Positions 12,801 through 26,013 of a stretch of 64,000 bases of DNA are shown here, one piece after another. Position 1 is the first letter of the stretch. Each line of letters opens with the position of its first letter. Made by a program: the position numbers and the translations under genes. Under the pieces are notes generated by a model. It did no database searches. It worked only from the letters and a program-made list of their open reading frames with translations, and was not told the origin of the DNA. The stretch is from Heterodera schachtii (lineage: Eukaryota > Nematoda > Chromadorea > Rhabditida > Heteroderidae): positions 19,485 through 83,484 of the forward strand of contig SIJG01000104.1 of NCBI GenBank assembly GCA_023374025.1, given 5' to 3'.

Positions 12801-15800
12801 CTTGTCAAAAGAGAAATTATTTACATATTCAGATTTATTATAATAATTTTAATTTTCACCAACATTAAATACAATTATTGTTTAATATGAATCAATTATT
12901 TTATTGCAAATTATTTAACAGAAATTTTTCATATTCAAAACCAGAGCGCTTCTAAGTAATGAATAAAAAAAAGACTAAAAGATAATATTAATTTATGTTC
13001 TTATATTATTTGACTAACCAAAATCATCATCTTTTTGCTCATTGTTGATCGGACTCTTGATGTCAGCGTGGTGCTGCCATAAATGCAATTGCTGTCTGTT
13101 TACCTGACACTAAATTAAATTATATCTGATAGAGTGTAAGATTAAAAAATAAGGATATTAGACATTTTACAAAAAATATGTTCTTAAAAAGCATAAGTTA
13201 AAGAAAAATAACATAGTGCAAATTTATATTAAACCTTGCATTTTTTTTATAATATGAAATATATTTATAAGTACCATACCATACTAGTAAATATCATATC
13301 ATGCTAAGCCATACCAATTTTAATTCACACAAAGTCTTTTGTATTATTCAAAATTATTTATTTTCTTCTATTAAAATTTTTATGAAATCATATAAGTCAG
13401 ATACTTTTCCAAAGATATTTTACAATATTTTTATGCATATAATTAATATAATTTTCTTTCTTAAATTATTATTAATTTAAGCTTGAAATTGTCATAAATA
13501 TTATAGATTTTTTTTTGATTAATGTTAACTAATGATTCTATATCTATTGTACAAAACAGAATAAGTTCTTTTCAACTTTACCAATCTAGAAAAATAATTT
13601 TATTTTACTTGCCTCAAACAGTTGTATTTTCTCCGCTGATTGATTTTATCCAAATTTTTTTATATTTCCGCTAAGCAATTTACTGAAATAAATTTTACTA
13701 AAATATGCAAAAACTTTAGTATCTTATTATGAACATAAAAATGTTACCCAAAATGAATTTAATATTAAGAATATTGAAATACTAAATCTGATTCAACTGC
13801 ATGCAGAGCGGAATAATAAATACACTCATAAAAATTGAAGGAGAGTAGAAAATTTTCTAATGTAAGCTAAATTGATGTTTAAATAAAATTAAAAGAATGA
13901 CCGATACAAAATTAAGTCATATAAATAAAAATCTTCAAACTTTTAACAATTTAAAAATAAAACAATAAAAAAATACTAAATATTTATAAAAACCTATATA
14001 AAGTAACCTAAAAATGAATGCATTTAAATTTAATTATGATACGAATTATGTAAATCATATTTAATAATCGCAGAAAATCAGGCAAAGTAATTAAAACAAC
14101 GAAAATTAATATTAAGTCATTAAAATTAAAAAATGATAGCAATAAATATAATGAATAAAGTAAACTAAAATATTTTAAGCGAATATAATGCAAAACCATA
14201 AATATGGCAAAAAAAAAACTTTAATTTTTAATTCAAATTTTTGAATGTTTTAATTGCTTTTATAAAAACTATTAAATACAGTTTTTACATTTCAGCAATG
14301 TATCGACAAGATTATTTGCAATTTGGTGCAATAGCACCATAGTACACCCCAACAAATAAAGGACGGCTAAAACAATCACAAATTATTCAAGACTTTAACT
14401 AAATATTTCATTCTAATAAAATAAATGAAAAAAAATTTAAAAAAATGTATAAAAGATTAAAAAAAAACAAAATATTTTTTGTTTTTGTAATTTGAAAACC
14501 TGAACTTGAACGTTGATTTTGCGCATCCAAAACATTGTGGAAAAAAATCGATCAATGAGCTTTTTTTAAAATTATTTTTAATATTCTAATAAAATTCTAT
14601 GAAGTAAATAAAGATGATCCACAAAAAACAATTGAATAAAACATTGATAAACATATCTTTTATTTAGATAAAGAAAAAAAAGGATTGTAGTAATGTACAA
14701 TAAATTTTTTTATAAACAAATTACTATTTATTATTTGAGCAAAATTCAACTGCATAAAAAAAATTGAAGCAAAAAGAGAAATTATTTAATATATAATTTA
14801 TTTATTATTATTGTACAAAAAATTTAGAATTTTTAAATGCCAACTGACTGTTGATGATATAAATTACCAAGATATAAAAGTTTGAAATGAATAAATGAAA
14901 CGTAAAAAGAAAATAAGAAAATTTATTGAAATGTTATTAATTTCTCAATGAATAACAAATGTTCTACCGTCTAATGTTGAGTCATAATGAACAATTAGAT
15001 TAAAAAATATAATTATACATTATAAATCCATATCACTAAGTTAATCTATAACAAATATGTACCATTAAAATGAATCAATTCAGAATTAAATTTTTTATTA
15101 GTAAACCTTATGAAAAGTTTGATAATAAATAAAATCAAATTTATTATAAAATCTTTAATAAAAATAACAACTTTTCAATAATATTAAAATTAAATAAAGT
15201 ATAATAAATATGAATATGGAAGAACGTTGACATTAGAAGTTGAAATTGCATGAGAAATTAGATCGTTCAACGAAATTAAATTTAATAAGCATTTAAAATT
15301 ACATTCCTTATTCTTGAGATTAAAATAATTAAACACAGTTCATGTGAATAGAAAGTTAGCAATAAATTTCAAGATGGAGAAATTAAATTAAATTAAAAAC
15401 AGAAAGGAATAAATAAATTTTCAATGAATAATTTTAATCTAATTAATATTGGATAGAAGATGAGCAATATGCCGAATATATTTACTGACTAAATAAATGT
15501 TCATGAGGAATCTAATAAATTAAGAAAATATATTTTTGAGCAATTTTCCAAGAATAAATAATTAGGTATAACAGGTGAATATTGCACACTAATTGAATTG
15601 TCAGTTTGCCAAATAGAAACAAAAATAGATTATGAAATTAATTATTACAACAGTTTGTTGTGCAAAAACAATTTTTTTCTTTTTAAAGTCAATGCCACGT
15701 TTTGAATCTGTAAAGAAAACATGATTTTAAACTCATTATAGATATAGTTGAATAAATTAATATATGCAATTAAACGATGAAATAGGGTAGTGACTTTGAT

Positions 15801-18800
15801 TAGTGTTAATCTAAGTAATAAATATGGAAATAAAATAAATAGCTTTTTTATTTCAAAAAGGATTACCATACAATTATTATTAATAAATTTAAACAACAGA
15901 TTTATTCAATAAATTTTATTAAATAAAATATTTTTATTTTAGCATTTTATTTGAAACAAATTATGAACAATATAATATAATGTCGAGCACTTAGAAGCTG
16001 CTTCCAAACTGTGAACGCGAGATTTAGCATTAAATAAAATATACTTTTTTATAATTTTTATAAATTAGAGAGTGTTACATTTGAAAATATAAAGGAAAAA
16101 TTAGTTTACGACTCTTTAAATATAAAAATAAGCAAATTAAAAATAATAAAATAATTTAACAAGCCTAAATATAATTACAAGACTTAAATCATGATTATAT
16201 TAAATATAAATATTTTAATACTGTGTTGAATAAATTAATTATAAAAATTCGTTGAAAATACAAAATAAAAAAGAATATCCCATGAAAAACTTCAACAAAA
16301 AGATAGCCTTAAACGTCAATATTTGCTATATTTAAATTATATATATAATAAAGTTTGTAATTGAGAATACCATTAAATGAAAATGAAATGTTTAAATCGA
16401 GTTAAAATATATTTGAATGATAGTTTTATTATGGTCATTTACAACAAATAATATTTTTATACAATATTCTCAAACTCATGGCGGGCTAATGGACGCATTT
16501 GCTTCATTGGATTATTGTTAAAAAGATTTAAATTTCAATACGCACGCAATTCAATTAAAGAAGATATTTACAAAGTAATACATTAAAATAATATTGTAGA
16601 ACAACTTTATTGTCATTAAAACTTCAAACTCATCTTATATAATTGAGTAGAATAAAAGAAAGAATAGTTTCACGAACTAGGCCATTTCTTAGTCTTTGGA
16701 TCAGGAATTTGTACTTAAAAAAATAATTATTCAGGACAAGAAAATCAAAACTCAAAAGATTTCATTTAAATCTAATCTTTATTTAATTATAAATTTTAGC
16801 TATTTTGATAATTAAATAAAAATTTTATTAAAAGTTAATTTTTAACTTGATATTATATATTTAATTTTATAAATAATTAAGAATTATTTTATAATTAGCT
16901 ATTTATAGTAATTCAGCATTTTTCCTTCATTTCATTTCATAAATTATTATTGTTTGTAAATAAATTTTTGATTTGTTTTTTGTTAAAGAAAAGTTTTATT
17001 TTTTATGCTTTTCCTTATTAATTTGATTTTATTATCTTCTATAATCATTAGTCAGCAATTGGTTTTTCTGTATATATTCTTTTAGTATCTTGGTGAAACG
17101 ACGATGAAGCCGATAAAGAACCTGCGTAACATAATTCTCTTTATATTTCTAAATTACTTAAAAGTATTATTTGAAGAGGTCTTTAACTTTTTTCTATGGA
17201 AAATGATAATAAATATTTTTGCTATACTTTTTCATTATTTATTCCATCCTTTTTTATTTATTTTTATCTAATTTTTTTTTTCAATTCTAACCATATAAAT
17301 TTCACAATATTATATTTAAAATAAAGTAAAATTTAACTATTTTTATATTTTTCAATAAATTGTTTTTATTTGTATTCAATATAACGAACCCCTCCAGAAC
17401 TCTCTCGTTGTCCTTCATGAATTTATATTTTAATGAATTTGACTGAATATAATGTAATGCGATCATATCATATTTCAATTATATAATAAAAATAACCAAA
17501 AAAGATTTGAGTGGAATAAGCAATAAATTAATATAATCATGAGAGCATATTAAATTCACTTACTTAAACTATCAAAAATGCCATAAATTTGCTAGAAATA
17601 TAAAATTATTTGAAATAATATTTTTTCTTTTCAATTATAAAAAAATTATTTTTCTTTTGAAAATTTATTATTTAAAAGCAGAAATTTTGACCAAATAAAA
17701 TTTCAATAGTATTAGCAATATAAGCAAATATAGATCATCAAAGGCTAACCTATAAGAATATGAACCTGTAAAAGATAATAAATAGAGTATAAAACTTAGG
17801 TTCGCTATTAAAAAAAATATATTTTAATAAAATTTCATAATTAAAAATAAAAGATGGTTGCTTTTAATACTACTGAATAAATAAAAGAATTTGAAAACCA
17901 ATTAATACATGAAAATAATGAATAATTTTATTTACGAATATAAAACAATAAATTAATTTTATAATTATTGCTCTTTACTTATTTGTATATTGTTGATAAT
18001 ATATAATAAATACTTAACAGTTAGGCCGATTTTCTCATTATAATTTGTTTTCTTAAAATATTAATTCATTTACGTTTTAATTGTAAATTTATCTTATAAT
18101 GCTTCCGTCGCGAGTATAAGATATTTCTATCGGGTCGCTGTATATTCAAATATAATCTAATTCACATGTTTCTCTTTGCAGAATTTTGCATAAAAAACTT
18201 AACATAAATAAATTTTAAATTAGAATAAAATAATACAATATTATATTGAAATAAATTCACAAGGTCCTATTAATTGCAAAATATTATATTTTTATTATTA
18301 AAATTTTAATTTATATAAATTCACTTTTTTATAAATATAAAAATACATACACCAATTCATAAAACTATTAAATGAGAGATTAATATTCATGATGTTTAAT
18401 ATTGTGAGATTTTATTAAAAATGGAAAAAATCAACTACTAATAATTATATCCTAAACTCAAAATCAAATTTTGAATTAATTTTCTAAATTTTCATAAAAT
18501 TGCATCTTTCTCTTATATTAAAAAATATGCAAATGCCGTAAATTAAATCTTTTACAAAAAATTTTTAAAAAATTTCATAATTAAATTAATAGAATTTATC
18601 AATAAAATTAAATAAACATTTTGATAGTTTTGTAACATCGTCTAGCACCTTCAAAACCTAATATACCCTTTCTCAAAATGAAAGTTGACTAGAAAATGGA
18701 AGAAGATATTTATAAATTTATGTAAATAAAAACAAAATTAATTTTTAAACATTTATTTTATTCATTACGTATTAATAGAGCTATTCTAATAAATTAAATT

Positions 18801-19290
18801 AATGTGACATTGGCATTAAATTATTTGCGAAACTATTAAAAAAAAAGTTAAACCTTATTCTGAATTAATTGAATATCCCAATTAAAAAATATTTAACAAA
18901 ACTAAATTTTTAAAATGCTATTATAAAATTTATGATTAATAAATAAATAATTTATATGAAAATTATTTTGAAAATTTACATTAAAATTTTTCAATAAATC
19001 GTTTAAACGCTTTAATTATTTGTTAGATTCGTTTTACTATATAATAATTTATTTTTTTCAAGCATAAATAGCAATGAATTTATTGTTTTTCAATTAAATC
19101 ATGTATTCATTATTAATTTCTTGCATCGATCTTTTTAGCAATGAAAAATCTGTTTCCCTTTTTATTAATAAGTATTTTATTATTCTTTTATTTATATTGC
19201 CTTAATTATATTAGTAAATTATAAAATATTTTTCAATTCTCTAAAGCTATTCATATTTTGGCTTAACACATTTTTCGAGCATTTTGCTTC
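9822..19290. other. 9.5-kb AT-rich stretch without a recognised gene
   Basis: Very AT-rich, with short chance open frames only. A few GC-richer islands of 30-120 bp stand out at 12,560-12,640, 13,019-13,109, 14,330-14,380, 14,500-14,545 and 17,096-17,125. Several have AG on one side and GT on the other, as exons would. None encodes a domain that I recognise. Confidence 0.5.
13019..13109 (-). other. Candidate internal exon (weak)
   Basis: On the minus strand this 91-bp, GC-richer island is preceded by the acceptor-like TTTAATTTAG and followed by the donor-like GTTAGT. One reading frame is open throughout and rich in Gln, His and Asp. Composition contrast and splice borders are the only support, and an island this short can be open by chance. 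The product is unknown. Confidence 0.25.
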
Positions 19291-19295
19291 ACATT

Positions 19296-19564
19296 TGTTA
19301 CGCCGCTATGTCCAAAGTGAATAAACCAAAAGTTTATTCAAACAAAATAAAAAGGGACAAGGCGAACAATAAAATAAATATTGATTGGAAATGGGTCACA
19401 GAGGAAGAAGGGAGAAAATGACAAGTGAACAGAAGAAGTGAATAAGGGAGGATGGAGGAGGGGTATTTATGCAAAAATATATGAGGGGTCAACAGTGAAT
19501 GTGTGGAGGGGGAAAAAGATAAACATAATGCCACACATATTTGAATGGCGTCGTCTCCCGAACA
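19296..19564 (-). repeat. 3' LTR of the gypsy element
   Basis: 269 bp with TG...CA ends, repeated at 24,106-24,374. On the transcribed (minus) strand it lies downstream of gag-pol and directly follows the polypurine tract. Confidence 0.95.
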
Positions 19565-19580
19565 CCTCCCCTTTTAAAAG
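19565..19580 (-). other. Polypurine tract of the gypsy element
   Basis: The minus-strand sequence AAAAGGGGAGGTG ends exactly at the LTR boundary. This is the expected place for the RNase H-resistant primer of plus-strand DNA synthesis. Confidence 0.8.
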
Positions 19581-19621
19581 AGTCTTCCTTCCATCTGATC
19601 AGGCATGCACAGGTCCTCAGA

Positions 19622-22600
19622 TCACTTCGGTGAGTAGCGATCGGGCGGACGACGGTTCCGCTTCGGGTACTGTCGTCGAGGAAGATTCGGCGAATTTTGC
19701 TGTTGTTCGGCGGGTGGTGGATCATTTGCTGGCTCAGCATTGATCACATCATTTGGTTCAACCATGGCCTCGATTGGGCGCTGGTTTGGTTGTTGTGCCA
19801 CTTTTGGCAAACCAAATTCTTCATTAAACACGTCCAGTGGATCAGTGTCCATTTGATCGGTTTCCCTCTTGATCAGCTGGTTGGCGTGGAAACGGGATGT
19901 TGATCCGTTCGGGAATTCCACGCCGTACATCACTCCTTTGCAAGTCGTGACATGTCCAGCTCTCCATTGTTGGGACAGCCGATGTCGAGCATAAACCTTG
20001 TCTCCAACTGAGAAAAATCTCGGTTTTGCTCCGAAGCGCCGGTTGAATGTCCTTTCCATTGCTTCGTCACGGATGATCGGCTGTTTCAGTTTTGGCATGA
20101 GCAGGTCCAATGTTGTCCGAAGTTTGCGCTGGAGGAACATTTCGGCCGGAGTTTTGCCATTTAGCGACTCGCTTGGCGTATTCCTGTACGTGACCAAAAA
20201 TGTTTCCAATGCGCTGGCAATTCCCTCCCCTTTTAATTTTCGGGACGTTCGTTTGAACGTGTCCACAAAACGTTCAGCCTGCCCATTTGACATGGGATTA
20301 TAAGGCGCCGAAAACAGGTGGGTAATGCCGTTTTGAGTGACGAATTGCTTGAATTCGTTGGACGAAAATTGGGTGCCGTTGTCGGTGACCAAAGTCTCCG
20401 GCAAGCCAAAAGTTGTGCAAAGGCCGCGCAACTTTTCAATTGTTGCCGCTGTTCCTGACGAGCGCATCTCGAAAACTTCTGGCCACTTCGAGAAGGAGTC
20501 CACAATGATGAGGAACATCTTTCCGAAGAACGGTCCAGCATAGTCCATATGGATCCGTTTCCATGGACCATCCGTTTTCGGCCAAGAGTGAAGTTCGGTC
20601 TTCACTGGCGCTTTTGCTTCGGCAGCGCACGGTTGGCACGATTTTACCACGTTTTCGATTTGCTCATCCATTCCAGGCCAATAAACGTATTGGCGCGCGA
20701 GGCTTTTCATTCGTTTAATTCCGGGGTGCCCTTTGTGCAGAAGTTGCAGCACCTCATTTTGCAGAGAGGCAGGGACCACAACTCGATCGGAAAATAACAA
20801 ACAATCATTTTCGATTGTCAATGCCTCGCGCCTGCGGTGGAACGGCAGAAGTTCGTCCGAAATTGCCTTTTTGTTGGGCCATTGAGTTTTGACGAACTTT
20901 TTGACCTTCTGAATTGTCTGATCCTGATCAGCGGCTCTGATCAGATCCTCATTGACAATCGGAAGTCCTTTTTCAATGGCGTTCAGCACTAAATTTCCAG
21001 CAGTGCTTATACTTGCCACAATTCGTTCATCGTCCGGCATTGGCGTTTTTGCGATCAGTCGCGACAAAACATCGGCATGTCCAAATTCTGACGTGCTTTT
21101 GTGTTCGATGTCGAAGTCATAGCCCAAAAGTGTGATGGCCCAACGCTGCAATCGATTTGCCGTGCACGCTTTTATTCCCTTTTTGTTGCCAAAAATGGCC
21201 AACAATGGTTTGTGATCCGTTTGCAGTGTAAAATGGCGTCCAAACAGATATTTGTGGAACTTTTTTACTGCATAGATCAGAGCTAATCCCTCTTTTTCAA
21301 TTTGGGAATAGTTCTTTTCAGCGGGCGTAAGCGAGCATGATGCGTGCGCGATGGCCTTCAAATTGCCTTCCGGAAAACGATGACAGATAACGGCTCCAAT
21401 GCCGTGCTCAGAAGCATCGGCAGAAACGACGATTTCGCGAGCCGGGTCGTAATGCGTCAGCAGTTTGTCTGACTGCAGGATTTCGATGACCTTATCGAAG
21501 GCCTGCTGGCATTCATTCGACCAATTCCATGCCACGTCCTGCTTCAACAACTCATCCATTGGTTGTCGAATGAATCTCATGTTTCGGACGAATTGCTGAT
21601 AGTGATTGATCATTCCAAGGAACGAACGCAATTCCGAAACATTTGTTGGCACTGGCATTTCAGCAATGGCTTGGATTTTCGCTGGGTCAGGCCTTCTTCC
21701 GTCTTTATCGACAATAAAGCCCAAATATTTGATTTGGCTTTGGAAGAAGGAGCACTTCTCTGGCTTGATCCGGAATCCAAAGTTTTCCATTCGTTGGAAA
21801 ACATTGGCCAAATGCTTTTGATGTTCATCTGCGGATTTGCTCACAACGATGACATCGTCCAAATATGCGATTGCGCAATTACAGCCAGCCAACATCGAAT
21901 CCATTATGGATTGAAAAATTCCAGGGGCGGACTTAACCCCAAAAGGAAGTCGTTGGTATTCAAAATTACCACGATGCGTTGCGATGGTGCACAATTCCTT
22001 CGAATTGTCGTCCAATTCAATCTGCAAATACGCATCTTTTAGATCGATTTTGGAGAAGACTTGTCCTCCATTCAGTGTCGCGAAAATGTCTTCGGGCACT
22101 GGTAATGGGTGCTGATGCAACAGAAGCGCACTGTTCAATCCCGTTGAAAAGTCGGCGCATACGCGCGTGGAACCGTTGGCCTTTTTGACCACAACAATGG
22201 GTGCGGCCCAACGAGTGTGTTCCACCGGACGAATGACTCCGAGTTCCATAAGCCGGTCCAATTCGGTCTCAACCACCAATCTGGTGTTGTATGGCACAGG
22301 ACGAGGTCGGCAATACACAGGAACGGCGTCGTGTTTCAGCTCCAACCGTGCCTTTGCTTTGGTGCATCGGCCAAGTCCATCGGCAAACAGTCGAGAAAAT
22401 TTTTCTTTCAAAATTTTCAAAGTCGAATCCTGTTCCGAAATTTGGACATTGTTGAGCTTCAAAACATCTTCCAAATTCGTCCGAAATGAGTCCATAAGAC
22501 CCAAAGCATCGAGAATATCGATCCCCAAAAGGTTTAATGATCCTTCATCGGATACATAAAATGTTCCTTTTGTCTTACGCCCTCCGATCGAAAATGTTGC

Positions 22601-23821
22601 TGATCCCTTGCCAAACAACCGGCATTGGGATCCATCGTGATAGAAAGCCTGCTCACTGCAGGGGCTCAGCCGAGTGCCAACCAATTGATGCGATTCCTTG
22701 TTCAACACCGTGATTTCGGCACCCGGGTCCATCACGAATTCGATTGCGTTCCCATCGACGTTGACGGGCGCTTCGATCAGGCGTTTGGGCTGATTAACTA
22801 AGTTAATCTTCAACCCTCCAAGCCTAACAGAATTGGCTTGTTTCCGTTGGTTGGCATTCTTTGCCAAATTTTTCTTGACCCATGCCTGGTGCTTCTCGCA
22901 CATCTTCTCCAAATGTCCAATTTTCTTGCACCTTTGGCAGACAACACTGCTGTGCGGACACGATTTGGGAGAATGGGTCTTACCGCAACGCCAACATGAT
23001 TGATCAGTCGAATTTTTCAATTGATCATGGCATTTTTCCGGCGGTTTGCTGCGTTCATGCCACTTTTTCACTGCGAAGACGTTCTTCGTGCCGGTTGGCT
23101 GTTCGATGACTTTTGCCTCGGCGATTGTGGACAGGTAAACCTGCAAATCTTCCACAATATTGTCGTATTTGACATTGTCCCCGTCTGCTGTAAGCTTGGC
23201 CAAAATGCGTTGGCGCAAGGCAGAATCGCAGTGGGACTTCAGTGCTGTCAGCAGCATGAGGCAGTTGAATTGTTCCTTGTTCAAAATGTCGAATTTGAAC
23301 TCTTGGAGCAACTTTCTGTGTCTGTTCACAAATTGTCGAAAATCTTCACCATGCCCTCTTTCGGCTTTCAAACATTCATATCTGTCGACAAAAATCGATT
23401 GAGGACGACTGAAAAGCTTTTGAAGCTTTTTGATTGTGTCGTCAAATCCAAAATCGGTGACCACAGACGGCAATACAGATCGGCTGTACTCCGAGAATGC
23501 CCCTTCACTCAATTTGTTCATTAGACATTTGACTTTCGTCAAGTCCTTCGCGTTCGGTGCGGTGCAGTCAAGAGCGAATTGGAAGCGCTCGAGCCATTCG
23601 GTGACTTTGCTCTTATCATCGCAGCACTCGAATGGATTGATGTCCGGAAGCGATGGAATTGTGTCGTGAACTAGTTGAGGTTGAACGGCAGCAGGTGCAA
23701 CAGCAACCGCATTGTTTGCGAGAAGCTGTGCGATTTGGTCCGCTTGCTGTCTCGCGATTTGCTGCTGTTCTCCAAGCAACCTGACCAACTGGTCAATGGC
23801 TGGGTCCTGCTGTGCTGGCAT
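19622..23821 (-). CDS. Gag-Pol polyprotein of a Ty3/gypsy retrotransposon
   Basis: A single 1,399-residue frame starting at an ATG 284 bp after the 5' LTR, with no gag-pol frameshift. In order: a Gag region with a Gln-rich N-terminus; two zinc knuckles (about 276-308; the second, CQRCKKIGHLEKMC, is a canonical CX2CX4HX4C); an aspartic protease site DPGAE (365-369), a variant of the usual DTG/DSG; reverse transcriptase with FSKIDLKDAYLQ (589-600) and the YLDD catalytic box (653-656); RNase H with its first Asp at 802 and QTDH at 867-870; integrase with the zinc-binding pair HKGH (1029-1032) and CQPC (1062-1065) and the DDE triad D1093, D1147 and E1183. The C-terminus is basic. All catalytic residues that I can check are present. 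The overall layout resembles metazoan proteins often annotated as K02A2.6-like. All plus-strand frames across this interval are shadows. Confidence 0.97.
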   Translation of the reverse strand: MPAQQDPAIDQLVRLLGEQQQIARQQADQIAQLLANNAVAVAPAAVQPQLVHDTIPSLPDINPFECCDDKSKVTEWLERFQFALDCTAPNAKDLTKVKCLMNKLSEGAFSEYSRSVLPSVVTDFGFDDTIKKLQKLFSRPQSIFVDRYECLKAERGHGEDFRQFVNRHRKLLQEFKFDILNKEQFNCLMLLTALKSHCDSALRQRILAKLTADGDNVKYDNIVEDLQVYLSTIAEAKVIEQPTGTKNVFAVKKWHERSKPPEKCHDQLKNSTDQSCWRCGKTHSPKSCPHSSVVCQRCKKIGHLEKMCEKHQAWVKKNLAKNANQRKQANSVRLGGLKINLVNQPKRLIEAPVNVDGNAIEFVMDPGAEITVLNKESHQLVGTRLSPCSEQAFYHDGSQCRLFGKGSATFSIGGRKTKGTFYVSDEGSLNLLGIDILDALGLMDSFRTNLEDVLKLNNVQISEQDSTLKILKEKFSRLFADGLGRCTKAKARLELKHDAVPVYCRPRPVPYNTRLVVETELDRLMELGVIRPVEHTRWAAPIVVVKKANGSTRVCADFSTGLNSALLLHQHPLPVPEDIFATLNGGQVFSKIDLKDAYLQIELDDNSKELCTIATHRGNFEYQRLPFGVKSAPGIFQSIMDSMLAGCNCAIAYLDDVIVVSKSADEHQKHLANVFQRMENFGFRIKPEKCSFFQSQIKYLGFIVDKDGRRPDPAKIQAIAEMPVPTNVSELRSFLGMINHYQQFVRNMRFIRQPMDELLKQDVAWNWSNECQQAFDKVIEILQSDKLLTHYDPAREIVVSADASEHGIGAVICHRFPEGNLKAIAHASCSLTPAEKNYSQIEKEGLALIYAVKKFHKYLFGRHFTLQTDHKPLLAIFGNKKGIKACTANRLQRWAITLLGYDFDIEHKSTSEFGHADVLSRLIAKTPMPDDERIVASISTAGNLVLNAIEKGLPIVNEDLIRAADQDQTIQKVKKFVKTQWPNKKAISDELLPFHRRREALTIENDCLLFSDRVVVPASLQNEVLQLLHKGHPGIKRMKSLARQYVYWPGMDEQIENVVKSCQPCAAEAKAPVKTELHSWPKTDGPWKRIHMDYAGPFFGKMFLIIVDSFSKWPEVFEMRSSGTAATIEKLRGLCTTFGLPETLVTDNGTQFSSNEFKQFVTQNGITHLFSAPYNPMSNGQAERFVDTFKRTSRKLKGEGIASALETFLVTYRNTPSESLNGKTPAEMFLQRKLRTTLDLLMPKLKQPIIRDEAMERTFNRRFGAKPRFFSVGDKVYARHRLSQQWRAGHVTTCKGVMYGVEFPNGSTSRFHANQLIKRETDQMDTDPLDVFNEEFGLPKVAQQPNQRPIEAMVEPNDVINAEPANDPPPAEQQQNSPNLPRRQYPKRNRRPPDRYSPK

Positions 23822-24086
23822 TTTTGAAGAATGACGAACCGACTCGGTTTTGAATTCGTTTTCCTTTGCCGGCTCGGCTTAACGAATTTGAAGATTTTGC
23901 CGTTTCGGCTTTGTCGAAGATTTGCCAGACTTGGCTTATTTGACGAATTGCTAGCCGACTGGCTTTGTTGAAGAATGAATGCCGACTCGGCTTTTCAGAA
24001 GATATGTCCAAAAGACAAGTCCTGAAAGATGAAGAGCCGATGGCTTTCAAACTTACAAATTTGAAGCCAAGAGTTGAGTCCAATCA

Positions 24087-24105
24087 GCAACGGGCGTCGC
24101 CAATT
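24087..24105 (-). other. Primer-binding site of the gypsy element
   Basis: Two bases inside the 5' LTR, the minus strand reads TGGCGACGCCCGTTGC. A TGG start complementary to a tRNA CCA end is the expected PBS form. I cannot name the priming tRNA. The leader between the PBS and the gag start (23,822-24,086) shows nothing further. Confidence 0.6.
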
Positions 24106-24374
24106 TGTTACGCCGCTATGTCCAAAGTGAATAAACCAAAAGTTTATTCAAACAAAATAAAAAGGGACAAGGCGAACAATAAAATAAATATTGATTGGAA
24201 ATGGGTCACAGAGGAAGAAGGGAGAAAATGACAAGTGAACAGAAGAAGTGAATAAGGGAGGATGGAGGAGGGGTATTTATGCAAAAATATATGAGGGGTC
24301 AACAGTGAATGTGTGGAGGGGGAAAAAGATAAACATAATGCCACACATATTTGAATGGCGTCGTCTCCCGAACA
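24106..24374 (-). repeat. 5' LTR of the gypsy element
   Basis: Second 269-bp LTR. It should contain the promoter for the minus-strand transcript. It appears identical to the partner LTR at 19,296-19,564. Confidence 0.95.
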
Positions 24375-26013
24375 ACATTCTACCGCCTCTCTCAGCGATC
24401 AGTGCAATCTCCTCTCTGAGCATTTTGAACATTTTAGATTAATTTTATAATAAATGAATAAAATTATTTAAGCATAATGTTTTTTTTTAAACTTTAATAA
24501 GTATTATGTGTTCAAGTTAGAAGTTTATTCTTTTTTAAAAATAAAAAAACTATATTTTATAATAATTTTATTGTATTAGCTCAAGTTAAAATAATTCAAG
24601 TTAAAATAATACAATTTCATTTTAAATTTCTTTATTTATCATTATAGAACAATCCAAATAATTATTTTTAAATTTGAACGATTATACGTCACGAGAAATA
24701 TTATATTTTAAATATATTTATTACTTTTTGGTATTATTCTATTTTAATTATTTTTCTTATGCGTTAGATTGTATTGTATTTTCATATTGATATTTAATCT
24801 TAGAAAGAGTGATTTACATGACTGTATATCGGTTATTACAGAAAAATTTTTTTCATATTTCTTTTGGTCTCTACGATGGTATGTGAATGAAAATTTTATT
24901 TCACTAACACCTCCGTTTCATTTTTTGATGTATTCTTACTTTTTTATATTTAAATCACATTAAAACTCTTTAATTCCCTGAAAGTAGGTACGGATCTTCT
25001 GTCTCTTTTACTTGTCCATTGTTTTCGCGCTTTTATTTATAATAAATCATATTTAGTTTATTTATTTTATATTTTTTGTGACAAAAGAAATTTATTTGTT
25101 ATTTGAAATTATAATTTTTTTTTAGTTATTGTGTGTGCTATTTAGCTGGAATACATTTTTAGCGTAAATAAATAAAATGCTTGAAAAATTTGCCGGTGAT
25201 ATTTTCAAATTCATATGATTTATAAATATAGAAATTTTAGATATATTTTTGTATCTTTATTTTATATTATTTTACATTTAACAAAAACTTATAAATTAAT
25301 AAATAGTCTTTAAAAATAAAATTTTTAAGCCACGTCAAAATCTGTCATAAACATTTGTTTAATTGAACAATAGACATGAAATTAATCATTGCTAAATATT
25401 TGTTTATATGTTTAACGTACAATAATGAAGTTTTACTTTATATTAATTTTTACTTATTAGCATTTTATGTTTTTATTAATTTATAAAATTTAATAATTAA
25501 AAAAACGCGTGATATATGAGAAATAAATAAAATAATAAAAAAACAAAGCCACCACGTAAATAAAGGTAAAAGACAGTGCAAAAACAAATTTGACTAATAA
25601 GTTAGTTCAGTACATAGACCGAACAAAATATAACTAAAAAATTTTACAGAACATTTAAATAAAATCGAATATTTAAAATGTAAATATTTCATCACATCAA
25701 AATTTATTTGAAAGCATGCAATTGGCTTGATAGAGATAATAAAAATAATATTCATTTCAAAAGAATCCATCCATAACAAAAATTTTTTATAAAAGCAAAC
25801 TTTAAAAAGCACTTTATCAAAAATTAATTATGAAATATTACAAAATAAATAATCATTAAAATCAAAAATAACCGAGTTTAAGAAATTAAATAATTCAATT
25901 ACGTTAGAATTCATTTTTAAATATTATATGTTACTTTTATTTCAGCAAAATAAATTCTTTAAATAAATAATTGACAAAAAAATCATAATTTAATTTACAA
26001 AAATAAATTTTAG

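Larger units (their letters stand above)
19296..24374 (-). mobile_element. Complete Ty3/gypsy LTR retrotransposon, 5,079 bp
   Basis: Two LTRs of equal length bound the element, each beginning TGTTACG and ending GAACA. The 5-bp target duplication ACATT lies at 19,291-19,295 and 24,375-24,379. A purine-rich tract abuts one LTR and a primer-binding-like TGG sequence abuts the other, which sets transcription on the minus strand. One uninterrupted Gag-Pol frame fills the interior in the order protease, RT, RNase H, integrase, which is diagnostic of Ty3/gypsy (Metaviridae). The two LTRs look identical by eye and the frame has no lesion, so insertion was recent and the copy may be active. Confidence 0.97.

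Noticed and set aside
19697..23669. Numerous plus-strand frames of 60-174 codons
   Set aside because: Antisense shadows of the gypsy Gag-Pol gene.
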